Below, piece by piece: positions 12,405 to 23,842 of a DNA stretch of 64,000 nucleotides. Position 1 is the first letter of the stretch. Each line of letters starts with the position of its first letter. Source of the stretch: Amyelois transitella (lineage: Eukaryota > Arthropoda > Insecta > Lepidoptera > Pyralidae); NCBI RefSeq assembly GCF_032362555.1, contig NC_083507.1:5149001-5213000 (forward strand). Reading direction: 5' to 3'. The notes beneath the pieces were generated by a model, which saw only the letters and a program-made list of their open reading frames with translations, did not search any database and had not been told where the DNA came from. Position numbers and translations under genes: made by a program.

Positions 12405-12432
12405 ATGTCTGTCTTCAATGTTATTAACGTAG
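12388..12432 (+). promoter_or_regulatory. Upstream open reading frame overlapping the AGPAT-A start
   Basis: An ATG at 12388-12390 lies 3 bases after a good splice acceptor (ttttgttgcag, ending at 12384). It would therefore be present in any mRNA spliced to that acceptor. It opens a 14-codon frame ending in TAG at 12430-12432, out of frame with and overlapping the main ATG at 12405. Its context (T at -3) is weak, while the main start has A at -3. Leaky scanning would allow main-frame translation. Confidence 0.45.
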
Positions 12433-15400
12433 TCTTGGGCTGTGTGATGGCCCTGCTCATCATACTTTTCACGATTAGTTCCATCGCCAGGTACTACATA
12501 AAGGTGAGTTTTAGTTACTTTAAACCAATTTCCGAACAATATAAGAGCATAGAATCCATTTGCAGACTTATTTTTCAGCTTTAGAACTGCCCAGAAAAGT
12601 GCGTGCAGTGCAAGACGACGACACCCCATTCCTCTAGTTACCTACCTACAATCTGGCATTCCTATTGTATTATATTATTTCGATTTGACAATGTAGTAGT
12701 AGACGAAGTTATTAGTATCTGATAGTAAATGCAGAATACATGTATAGGTACTTTTATTACTAGTTATGTTATGACATAGAATCAATTACGTCCCCTTACC
12801 TATTGAATAAAAATTTGTTTATTTTCAGTTCACACTATTCGTCGTATTGTCACTGGTGTTCGCGACAGCTCCAGTACCACTTATGTTGTTAAAGCCTTTC
12901 GACCCCAAAAATGCACTGTAAGTATATTTTATATATCAAGCTTAGGTACAGATAATTGTAAACTAAATATACTCTTCTATTTGATAGTTAAAGAGTACGA
13001 CTAATAATAATTATAATTTGGTTTAGTTAAAATAGTAATTCACTTTTATTCAAAACATGCTTTAAAAATAAAATGTAAGTAAATGAGGTAAATACTCCAA
13101 AGTAACAATCAGTTAACCACAATGTAATTTTAAAATAATGCAACCTATAGTACCTACAATATGCATATATACCCGGCACATGGATGTCGTAAAAGGCGAC
13201 TAAGGGATATGCTAATAAACTTGGGATTCTTCTTTTAGGCGTCCTTCTAACCTGTCACTATTTGAATCTCAATTCTATTAAGCCAAACAGCTGAACGTGG
13301 CCTATCAGTCTTTTTAAGACTGTTGGCTCTGTCTATCCCGCAAGGGATAAAGACGTGATTATATGTATGTGTGTATAAAATAATGCAGCCTATAGTACCC
13401 ACAATATGCATATACAGTAATGCAGCTTATAGTACCTACAATATGCATACCTATATATATATAAAATAATAAAATAATGCAGCCTCGCCAAAAAGTGTCA
13501 TAATAAACAGATGTCTTAAGTAATAAGTGGGTTATCTCTTCAACTCTCTATTTTAGAGTTAATATTATTGGTCCCTATTTGTTAAATTAACTTGGATGTC
13601 CATGAGTTCGATGTTTCTAATCGAGTTTATGACAATTATAGTTCTTTAAACACATACTACTTACCTAAATATAACTCCCTTCCCACACATTTCTTTCTTA
13701 TTACCTACCTACATGGCATCCTACACATACATTCACTGAAAGCTAAAATACGTTTAAAAAAGTAATGATTTAGGTTCTACGAATACCGAGGCGACTTTCA
13801 GTATTCCCACTGATAATTAGATGTTGCCAATGCCAGAATGTTTTTAAGAATTCGCTAATACAATAACATATTGCAGCATAACTTAATGAAATTATATTCG
13901 GTAAAAACTATGTTTGCTAGGGGAAACGATACTCCAGTAGGTATTAATTAAATAATTATAAATTTAATAATTATAATTATTTAAGTAGATATATTAATTA
14001 TTCTAACTCGACACGTAAACAATATTGATATCTCAAAGAGATATCTTGGTTTCTTCAGCAATGATTAACCTATATTATCATTAAGTATAAATCCGATGCA
14101 TATTCCAAAGTTTCCTTATTATCGATGTTGGTATTTATTTTTGGAATGAGATCTACATCGTGCATACTACATTTTAACCGGATACAAGATAAATGTATAT
14201 GCCGTGTCAATACAAGGTGAAAATAACAATATTTCAGCTGGTCTTTATCATTGTACATTAAAATATGTAGCCAGTAGGTACTTCGATCAATGCATCAGAT
14301 ATGACTTTTTTGTATTGGTTAATAAATAGGTATCTACAGAACAAAACAATAGGACATTTTCTTCGCATTTTACCTATATTGATTTGTAAGGAGCATAAAA
14401 AACGAGCAATAAATTTAAAGATGTTAAACCTGTCACTTTATTTTTGTTTCCCAATTTTGTCTATATTTAAATAGTTTATTTTTATGTTAGGATACCAGCA
14501 GCGCTTTTGAGGCTTACGGCGAGGGTTCTGGGCATCCGATGGACAGTAAGGGGGCTGGAGAACGTGGACAACTCCCGAGGAGCGGTCGTGCTGCTTAATC
14601 ACCAAAGTGGAATAGATCTATACAGTGAGTCAAAGAATACTTTACAAACTTCAATATCGTATGAGTAATCGTACAGTACCAATACGAATGAACAAAAAGA
14701 TTAATGATGTGTGAAAAAAGCTAGTGGAAATCCATATTAGTCTCTGCCTACCCCAGTGGGAAACAGGCGTGTAAAATTCCATTCTGCGCGCCATTGCAAA
14801 TAGATGAACCAAATCATCGTTAATTATAATGATCTTTAAGTTTAATTAACTAAAAAAAAAGATTAAGTAGATACTACATCTACTTAATCTTTTTTTTTTA
14901 CAAAGTTTGTTATTTTTATTCGACTGTTTGTTTCATTGGTCACATAGCAATTGTTAAAAACCTGAATAGCACAAAACATAAGACGTGACTGGGTAATTAT
15001 CTACAACCTAATCATGTCATCTCACTTTGTTCTTCAAGACAACACTGTACTTGGTACTGCCTACACTGGTTAAGAAGATGTAAGTAGGTATATGCCTATT
15101 ACTATCATTAAGGTTTAATAACTAAAACGTAAGGAATCTAATACGTATACAAAGATTATCTTTTATTAGTTTTAGGTAATAAGGATATGACTTTTTTACC
15201 TATGACTAATTGCTAAGTACATACCTATGTCTATTATTATTTTGTCATCAGACTGACCGACTAAAGTCCACAAAGATTAATGCGATAAAAATTGCGCAGT
15301 GGTTCTCGTGTTTTTCATGGTATACGAATCTATGAGTCGCGGGTTATTGAAATAACTAATTAGCTATTTCTTAACCTACAAGTCCAACCTCTTTGTGATT

Positions 15401-18400
15401 TAATATTAGTCTCGCCGTAGATATTATTTTGGTTGCTACAGAACGCTTGGTGAAAGTACTTATAGATCTAGGTAGTGAAAGTCACTTTCAGAATTTGGTA
15501 TAAGTATCTACACTATCACCACTGTCTTCCGTTAGGTCTGGTTGTATTCTCTGGCGAGGAGCTCAGAGTCCGCGTGTGAGTACGCTCCTGAAGTCGGCAA
15601 ATCAAGTTTTTACACGAAGACTTCCGTCTGACCTCCGTATCTAAACTTCGTATTGCAAGGCAACTTAACTAATACCTATTCGATCAGTAATAATCCTGTT
15701 GCCTGAATTCGTAAATTTTCTCACAATGTTTTTCCTCAGCGTACACACATCATATAATAATATATGTAGGTATATGTCGCTTAATAATTTATTCACCTAC
15801 CTAGTAATAGTCGGTGTTGTGGGTACTTGTATTAGAAATATAACGGCATATTAGGTAACAGCGAAACTTTCAAATTTTCAAGTCATAGCGGTTGTTTGTT
15901 TAGAAGATATGCAAATAGGAAGTCAGATCGTAAAAATAAGTTGTGTAATATTTTTATACTTACTTATATCATGCTGCGTTACTAATATGTCGCAAGAATC
16001 ACGTAAAGTCTTTTATTGATAAATATACGTATACGAAGTAGAAAGAGGGATAAGTAGGTAGATTTCCATCAGAAAGCTTAGGTAAATTGAATATGATGAA
16101 GTCTGACGACCCAAACCACAAACAAGAGGAGCTGATAAAATAAGGCCAATAGGTTTATTTATTTTCTTATTTTTACAGTATTGGCCGTGTTATGGCCGCT
16201 GATGGAACGATGCACGGTGGTGTCCAAACGGTCCCTTCAGTACTTAGTGCCCTTCGGCACGGCGGCCTGGCTCTGGGGCACGGTGTTCATAGACCGCGGG
16301 GCGCAGTCAGCCCGAGACGCTCTCAATAAGCAGGCGGAGGCTGTGAGAGATCAAAAGGTACCTTATTGTATACTTATAATGATAATGAATATCCATATCC
16401 AGGACCAGGTAGAAGGGGCAGGCCAAAAAAAAGTGCAATTGGAAACAAGCAGAGAAAAGTGGAACTCGAGCCCTGCAGCAAGAGATGAGCGGGTGAACCA
16501 ATTCAAAATGGTTCGTTAAATGACTTATAACTCTTATCGATTGTGGTGGCCTGATGACCACTAGACGAACGTTAAGAACATTATTAAATGAAAATAAAAA
16601 AGGAATAGCGCGATAAAAAGTATCTTATGTTTAATTCAATTTCCTATTTATATACTTTTGTTTTCTCTAGCTATACTTATGTACTTATCTACATTTTCAT
16701 TTTACTCATATCGTTTTCACTCCGTAAGGGCGTGGAGGTGTGAATGTGAAAAACATATCTAGATGCAATCGCCTCAATAATTAATTGCCTCCTAGTAAAT
16801 TATACCTAAGTTCTCTTGTGTTTTAATAGAAATAGTTCTAAAGTGGTGCTGAAGAAATTGATTATTTATAAGTCTTATTAAAATTTCGGCTCTAATATAA
16901 GGCAACTGCAAATAGCAGGTGTAAGTACTCTTGACTGCTAAAATAATAATAGTATCTACTAAGATGTTAGTAAAAACTGCGACGAAATTCGGGAATATTT
17001 TCAGTAGGTATACTTATAAGCTGATTCCAATTTACTTTAAATTGCAAATTAGGAGTATGACCATACAATGTCGTAATCATATCTAATTCGATAAAATTAA
17101 CATTAATTAATACTGCCTATTTAACAATGCTCAATGTCTTTTGTGGATGATTCTAACTAGGCAGAAGAAATAAGGTACCTACGAGTAGCTATGGAAGCAA
17201 AGCAATAATTACGATATTACTGCTTAACCTAAGTAGGTATAACAAGGAACTGATGATCTATTAGGACTATTGGGGTACCTGGGAGTGATTGTATGTGTAA
17301 TAATATTCCTTAATACATTTATGAAGCAATCAGTATTATTTATTAGCTAAACAGCTAAAATAACGGCTGACTTCACATTTACATTATTTTGACGATAAAG
17401 ACATACCTAGATACCACCTACCTTTATTTAGCTGGATTGAGCAAACTTATTGCGTCATGTACTATATAGACAGAATTTTGCGATTTACCTACAGGAAAAA
17501 AACCGCATGCTAATTTGATTGTAACTGAACTTGTAAAATTAACTTTTATTGTATAACTAGCTGTGCCTGCGACTTCGTCCGCGTCGTACCTATAGTTATT
17601 TTGGGCATCAAGCCTTCAAGGATACATAATTTTCCCCGTTTTTTTCACATATTCCAATATTTCTTTGCTACTTATAGTTGCAGCATGATTTTATATAGCC
17701 TTAAACCTTCCTCGATAAATAGTCTATTCAACACAAAAATAATTTTTTAATTTGAACCAGTAGTTTCTGAGATTAGCGCGTTCAAACAAACAAACTCATC
17801 AGCTTTATAATATTGGTATAGATTACCTAAACTAAGAAAAAAACAAATGGACAATTTTTTTTTCTAATCTCGTCGATCACCTTTGGACATTTATGTAGGG
17901 TTGCGACTTGCAAAACTGGTGCTTAGAGCTGGTTTCGTATAACAATCAAGGAAGACAAGGGAAACAAAGGAAATTCCCACCAAAGTTAACATTTACAGAC
18001 TTAAACCCAATATTTTAAATTTTTATGTCAATAAATTGTTTGTATCCTGTGTAGCACGAATGTCCCCAGGTCGACGTAAACAGAGCTAGCCTTGAGTTCG
18101 AAGATAAGCATTACGAAATAAGGAATGCGTCATCGAGTGCTAGGACATAGGTATGTAATAATAGTGAGAAAATAGAACCAACTCATGGTGGGTAGCTCAT
18201 TTCAAATTCAAACAATGGTGCCTAACTTTCATAGAGATCGTGCTTTGGTTTTGAAAATGGAAAATGTAGGTCAACGTACGCTCAGTAATTAATCTTAATG
18301 AGTAGGTATTTATATGAAAAGATTTCGGCAATTGTAATTTGTTATATATTTTTATATATATTATATATATATATGTATATATATTACAGGGACATGATGT

Positions 18401-20454
18401 GTGCAAAAGTCCTAGGTTTATGAATGGCAATTAAGTATGTTAATACATAAATGTGTGTAGTAGTGTTCTTTGACCCTTTGTTGTCAGTTTTAATATATTA
18501 TCTAAAACATCCTGTTATTAATTTGCTAAGACAAACTGCCATAGAATGTCAAGCATAAAAACACAAACTATTGTTCGTCTGACACATAATTGTCCCCTAT
18601 GCCCCCATTATTTAGGATAGGTAGGTAAGTATAGTCGATTAAGTAATTCTTAGTTATTTTAATTTTACATCGTTGAGTACATAGGTACTTAGTAATGAAA
18701 TACCCATACGGGGATATAGTCATCTAATTCATCTTGTACTATGTAGGTTAGACAAAGCGATTTGGCAGGAAAAAGTTTGCAGAGGTTACGGGAGGCGCTA
18801 CGTGTAAAAACCTGAGTTACCTAATCGAGGATATAAAAGTCATGGTGCATACTCTGTGCTCCTCTCCAGAAGGGATTAACCGGGATTAACGCTTGGAGGA
18901 AGAAGGACATTTATAATCATATTTAATATTTTTACCGTTTTCGTTTCTTGTCAAATCAAATCTTTTTTTTTTATTTATGTGTCCACTTATTTTTTTATTA
19001 TTTTCAGCGCAAACTGTTGCTGTTCCCTGAAGGCACGCGGCACGGCGGCGACAAACTGTTGCCGTTCAGAAAGGGTGCCTTCCACGTGGCTATGGATGCG
19101 AGGGCGCCCATACTGCCCGTCGTTGTCTCAAAGTACCATTTTCTGGATTCCAAGAGGAAACGTTTTGGTTCCGGTGTGTGTCAAACAATTTTTCATGAAT
19201 TTGTACAAAACTTAACTATAGTAGGTATATTCCATGCTAAGCTATTAAAATCATTACGTTTTGAGAAATTAAGTATCTACTGTTTTTTACCACTAGATAT
19301 TTGTTAGTTAAAATGTGTTGGATATTTGTAGGAAAATGAAAGTTAATTACTTTGGAGAAATGAAATAAGTATATCCTTGTTCTCTCTCTCTCAGTAACAA
19401 AGCATAAAGTTGACTGAAATTTTTAAATGTTTTCATCACACGGATGTATGTAATCATTGTTAAGTTTTAACTCTGTAATCTGTCCAGTAGTGGAGAAATT
19501 TGACAGCGGAAATGAATGCATTCACGATTTAAAGTTCACGCGAGGGATTTTAACATAACCGGTTTGACAGCTTTATTGCAAGAACCTAAATTTCCATCAG
19601 CTATTTCGGAAGTATTACGCTAAGCTTACCTTATCTTAGCATTATGTAACTATTGGGTTGTTACCGTTTTGTGTCATTGGATTTAAAGTTGTTCTAACAA
19701 ACTCGCTTTTGAAACTCAATATTTTTTTGCATTCCTATCGTAAAATTTGATTGTTCTTGTCCTATTGAATCGTTCTGTTTCCCTGATACAGTTCAGGAAG
19801 TTTGAATCAATATCACGATGAGTCTTCTTACCTGCTTATTTTTCGTAGGAAGGAGGTATTGATAACTTACCATGTCACATATTTATTGAATCACACATTG
19901 GATTTGATACCTAGTCATTATATGTAAACTAACGTGTGGTTTCTTTTAGTGAGATATATCAATCCAGCTCCTCCTGTGAATATCGTATGACAAATAACTA
20001 GCAATGAATTATTATGATGAGGAAAGAGAGACATGAGAATAAGGAAAATAAACCTAAAAAAATCTTTCCGTTTATTTTGGAATGAATGGTTTTTGCAGTT
20101 TACTTGGGCTAGGTTAGTTAATTGTGGAAACTCAGGCAAATCACATTGTTACATTAGTTTTAAACATATTTTTAATTACCTACTTTTTAAAGTGTGGAAG
20201 TAATTATTAATACAAATATTTACATTCACATAACTACGTTATTGTTTTCCTTTTAGTTTACGTCTAAAGTTTTAATTAATTGACTTTCAGGTGAAATAAT
20301 AATTACGATCTTGCCGATGATAGAAACCGAAGGCGTACCGAAAGAGGAGATCCAGTCGCTGGTAGACAAGGCGCAGGCTAGGATGCAGGAAGAGTTCACA
20401 AAGACTACGGCGGAGACATTGGCTCGACGTTCCGTCCGCGCTAAGGCTGATTAA
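12405..20454 (+). CDS. AGPAT: 1-acyl-sn-glycerol-3-phosphate acyltransferase, paralogue A (six exons)
   Basis: Transfers an acyl group from acyl-CoA to lysophosphatidate, giving phosphatidate, at the ER membrane. Coding exons: 12405-12503, 12829-12917, 14491-14624, 16179-16357, 19008-19173, 20291-20454; all joins keep frame, giving 276 residues. Two hydrophobic N-terminal stretches (about residues 5-26 and 34-55) are followed by motif I NHQSGID (catalytic H100, D105), motif II GTVFIDR (141-147), motif III FPEGTR (173-178) and motif IV APILPVVV (200-207). All key residues are present. It differs from the other four copies in having an extra intron inside the N-terminal exon and a C-terminus that replaces the LxSLPxDYP ending with an RRSVRAKAD-type basic tail. 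The middle exons are 3 nt shorter than in B-E (179 and 166 against 182 and 169). It is the most divergent member, perhaps the oldest (inference). A tandem repeat and a family Y copy sit in intron 2. AATAAA occurs at 20797-20802. Confidence 0.9.
13134..13490 (+). repeat. Tandem repeat of about 36-40 bp interrupted by a family Y copy
   Basis: A unit running 'aataatgca.cctatagtacc..caatatgcata' occurs at about 13134-13168, 13380-13412 and 13418-13450, with a broken start at about 13475. Family Y sequence (13171-13375) lies between the first and second units. The array is in AGPAT-A intron 2. Confidence 0.65.
13171..13375 (+). repeat. Dispersed SINE-like repeat, family Y
   Basis: A nearly full copy in AGPAT-A intron 2. 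Landmarks in order are 'atggatgtcgtaaaagg', 'ttgggattcttcttttagg', 'cagctgaacgtggcc', 'gactgttggctctgtc' and 'gacgtgattatatgtatg'. Copies in both orientations recur across the window. Confidence 0.75.
14738..14785 (-). repeat. Family X fragment
   Basis: The short stretch 'tagtctctgcctacccc' followed by 'aggcgtg' is the reverse complement of the family X core. It lies in AGPAT-A intron 3. Confidence 0.45.
14852..14898. repeat. Perfect inverted repeat, 21-bp arms
   Basis: The arms A9-GATTAAGTAGAT and its exact complement surround a 5-base loop (ACTAC). It lies in AGPAT-A intron 3. It could be a small foldback element; no target duplication was identified. Confidence 0.7.
17562..17825 (+). repeat. 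LINE/SINE-type 3' fragment in AGPAT-A intron 4
   Basis: It starts 'actagctgtgcctgcgac', followed by 'ttcgtccgcgtcg', and ends with 'gttcaaacaaacaaactc' and 'cagctttataatattgg'. This is the typical head and tail of the retroelement remnants seen elsewhere in the window. Confidence 0.6.
18342..18388. repeat. TA microsatellite
   Basis: An almost pure TA/TATG run in AGPAT-A intron 4. The open frame on the minus strand at 18197-18430 passes through it and is not a gene. Confidence 0.7.
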
Positions 20455-23400
20455 ATACGGTTAGTTTTATACAGTAAATCCAAGCGATTATATCTACAAA
20501 TATTAAGTAGGTATTTATTGCCTTCATAACAGTACTAGCTTTCGCCCGCGTTAAAAGTACCCAATTTACCAGACACTGTGTGTACCTATTCAAAATTTCA
20601 TGGTGATCGGTAAAGTATTTGACGAAAAAGACGGACAACACACATCGCATTTATAATTTAGTATGGATATAATATCCATGGTCATAGGCAGACTCCTCTC
20701 CAAAAAAAGCTGCAACGTTGAACAAGGACGCTGTCCGGAGGGTAGAGAGATAGGCCACATACATCATTTGTTTGATGTCAGTAGTTGCTTCCGCTGAATA
20801 AAGGCATACAGGTCCTGCCTGAGAAATATTTTGGTTCAATTTAGAAAATATAATGACACGAGATTGTATAAATGCATTTAACTGGCCCACTCGGTGAGGT
20901 AGGAATGTATTTTTAAAAATTCCATGATTAGTTCCACATGCTGAATATAATAATATCTTTATATTAGGTATAGTATGGTTAAATAACATTTAGCATTAGT
21001 AGTTTATTTTACGGTAAGGTCAAGTCCTAGCAGTTTGTTTCTTTCCGATAGTTTTCTGTTACAAGGTTAAAATGTTGGTAACGCCGCAGAAAATTGTCAT
21101 TATTATGATCTTGCTAATGATATAAATAATTTTAGTGGCTTATCTATTTCATGTCTTAGGTCTTCGATTTTAACCAAGTTTCGTAACCACCTACGATTAC
21201 TTTGTTCAGTGATTTCAACAAAAACGGAATATAATACTACGGTTTCTTTCTTTTCCAGATGTTTGAAAAAATCTTTACCCAAAAAAAGCTGTGATAAATA
21301 CATAGAAAACTGAAGTTTAGTGATTTTGGTTGACGTTCTTGTTATATAGATGTGTATATATTTTATACAATAAATATATTTAACAAAATAATTTTGTTTA
21401 CTTAACTGAATAAAACACATTAAATCCTGTGAGATCTTTTATTAAGACTTTATGAAAATATGGAAAAATAGTTCACATTTCATTATTTTTGTCTCTAATA
21501 ATAGTATACACAAGATATAATTACGGCTATATCACAAATACACGAATAAACATTTTTGGTAGTATCATTAAGAGTATAATACGACTTTCACTTACTTTTA
21601 AGACAATTATAGTATGCTAGTTTGATTATAGTAGGTACTAGACAGAAATCCGCACACTCTAATCAAGTCAAAATGTTGACTTAATTATTAAAAATATAAA
21701 GCCCTTGAGAGTCATTAGATATAGTAAACTTATCAAGATCTCTCCGCGTTTCAAAGGTGAATTCTCATGCAAAATTGTGTGGTAAATAACAAAACAAGTG
21801 TCGCGAATAACAATGACCAAATCACGTCAAATATTGTGAATACAAATAATATATCAATTACAAACGAGTAGAAGTGCTTGACTACAAAGACGTTATCAAC
21901 AATTAACATCATATATATATAAACATATACAGACATATACAACAGCAACACATACTCCAGAACATAATTTGATTATTTATTTTTACAATAACAAAAAAGA
22001 AAGATAATTTTAAAGAGCACAATTGGTACCTATGGTTATTTTCTGATTTCAAATCTGTTAGAATTTTCAGTCAAAAAATATATTTTTATAGACTTTTAAA
22101 TGTTTCAAAATATTGAAACGGGTGTAGGTATTTAAAAATCTGTGCATTTTATAGGGGTCTTTACTACGATCTAACATATTCCTGTTATATAAAAGGAAAT
22201 TGTGATATCTAACGCACAAAAAAGATAAAAATGACGAAAATAGTAAAAAAATACTGGTCCCGTCAATCATACAATTAAAAATATATATGGCACAATAAAT
22301 TCAATTTCATTGAACAAAAAAATTTTTGAATCATTCCTTACTTTAAACAATAATAGATTTAATTGTTGTTTCGGAATCACAGTGTCAAATACTGGATTTA
22401 TACTGTTTAATTTAATATTAAAAAATGACAATACTATGATAAATATCAGATGTTGCTAGCTATAATAAGATCAATGAAAAAATAGTCTAAGCTTAGACTA
22501 TCACACTTTGTATAGTGTATTTGATATGCTTTCAGAGTTCTGAACTTCTGTCACGGCCACGTGGGGTGTAATGAAAGGAATGAAAAATAAATTAATATTC
22601 AACTCCAATAGTTTGGACAAGTGACTAGCACATTATAAGTAATCACTTAGATAAATCGTATTGCCCTAAGCTTTCTGGCAATAACCGAAGCCTCATTTAT
22701 AAGAAGTGGCCAAAAGGAATTGGTAGGATTGAATAAAAAAAAACAATATGCAAATGAAAAGCATCATTTAAAATAAGTTCATATCTTAAGACAGATTGGC
22801 ACTTATTTGACGAGTTTGATGGATTATAAAAGATACCCCTGAACGTAAGTACCTATATTGGACTAAGGTAGGTATGATTTATTTAGAGCGTAACTTATCG
22901 ATGGTTTAAGCAAGGCGACAAGCGAGCACAGTCAAGTATTTCTGCGATAAACGCGCGTTATCGCTTAATACAATGTTGAAATTGTAATTTAAGTTATACG
23001 AGTAATACTGTTCTATTGGCATAAAGAACTTAAATCTAACTATTTGCAATATTAAGTTTATCTAAATTGTATGCTGCAAATTTAAATTTCATCAGAAAGG
23101 ATTGCAGTAATACTAAAAAATATATCACATTAAATATGGTATTCTTTAGAAAAAACAATTATTAGTTCAAATATCAATCGAGTAAAAAGAACATTTTGAA
23201 CGAAATATATCGGTTAAATATTTAAACAGTCTTGACATAAAACATTGGCAATTAAAAACAGGTCCATTGTTTGAATGTTTAATATTCAAGTTGAAATTAT
23301 AACGCAATCGAACACAAACTAATGAACGCCTATTGTATACAAAGTAGGTTGGTATGGCCACTGGTCAGACTGTCGTAACTTGTAACGCATTATAATCAAT

Positions 23401-23842
23401 TCTGTATATCAACTTAAGAACTAAACGTGGTTGCCTTCAATGATAAACAATACTCAAGTTATCCATTAATTTTAGGAGCCTTAAAGCTTCCGAGATCTTT
23501 TTCCTCACTAGAGAAATTGGCATTTATGCGTCTCTGATACAATGGTCCCGATTCCGATGTTCAATTGATACTAAAAGTTGGTGATAAACAATACAACATT
23601 ACATTACAAAAGAAATTAGATTGATTGAAAAGAACACGATCGGTCTCTGGATTTAGAACACTACCACATGCTTTAATCACAGATTGTAGTAGTTAACTAC
23701 AATCTGTAATTCAAAGAATAGTGTCTACTTTTCTTTTTCTCTTATTTGACAACACGGCGCACACACGGCAAATATTATGCTATACTTACATCAAAACGAT
23801 GGGACTTATTACTTATCTATACATAAAATTCAGTTTTTTCAT
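20455..23842. other. Convergent intergenic region between AGPAT-A and AGPAT-B 3' ends
   Basis: The two genes converge here. The first 200 bases hold a retroelement fragment (20531-20655, beginning 'actagctttcgcccgcg'), so part of the AGPAT-A 3'UTR may be transposon-derived. AATAAA at 20797-20802 is a possible AGPAT-A poly(A) signal. The remainder is very AT-rich with chance open frames of low complexity and no gene seen. A short inverted repeat lies at 23680-23707. Confidence 0.45.
23680..23707. repeat. Short inverted repeat in AGPAT-B 3' flank
   Basis: CAGATTGTAGT and its complement ACTACAATCTG surround a few bases containing GTTAA, about 140 bp downstream of the AGPAT-B stop. It could fold in the 3'UTR. 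Confidence 0.55.

Noticed and set aside
18948..19307. An open frame of 119 codons including FPEGTR
   Set aside because: It is AGPAT-A exon 5 extended by intron sequence on both sides; the splice sites at 19007 and 19173 define the true limits.
21751..21951. Hydrophobic 66-codon minus-strand open frame
   Set aside because: Composition is that of translated AT-rich sequence (V, Y, L, F) with no domain or neighbouring exon.
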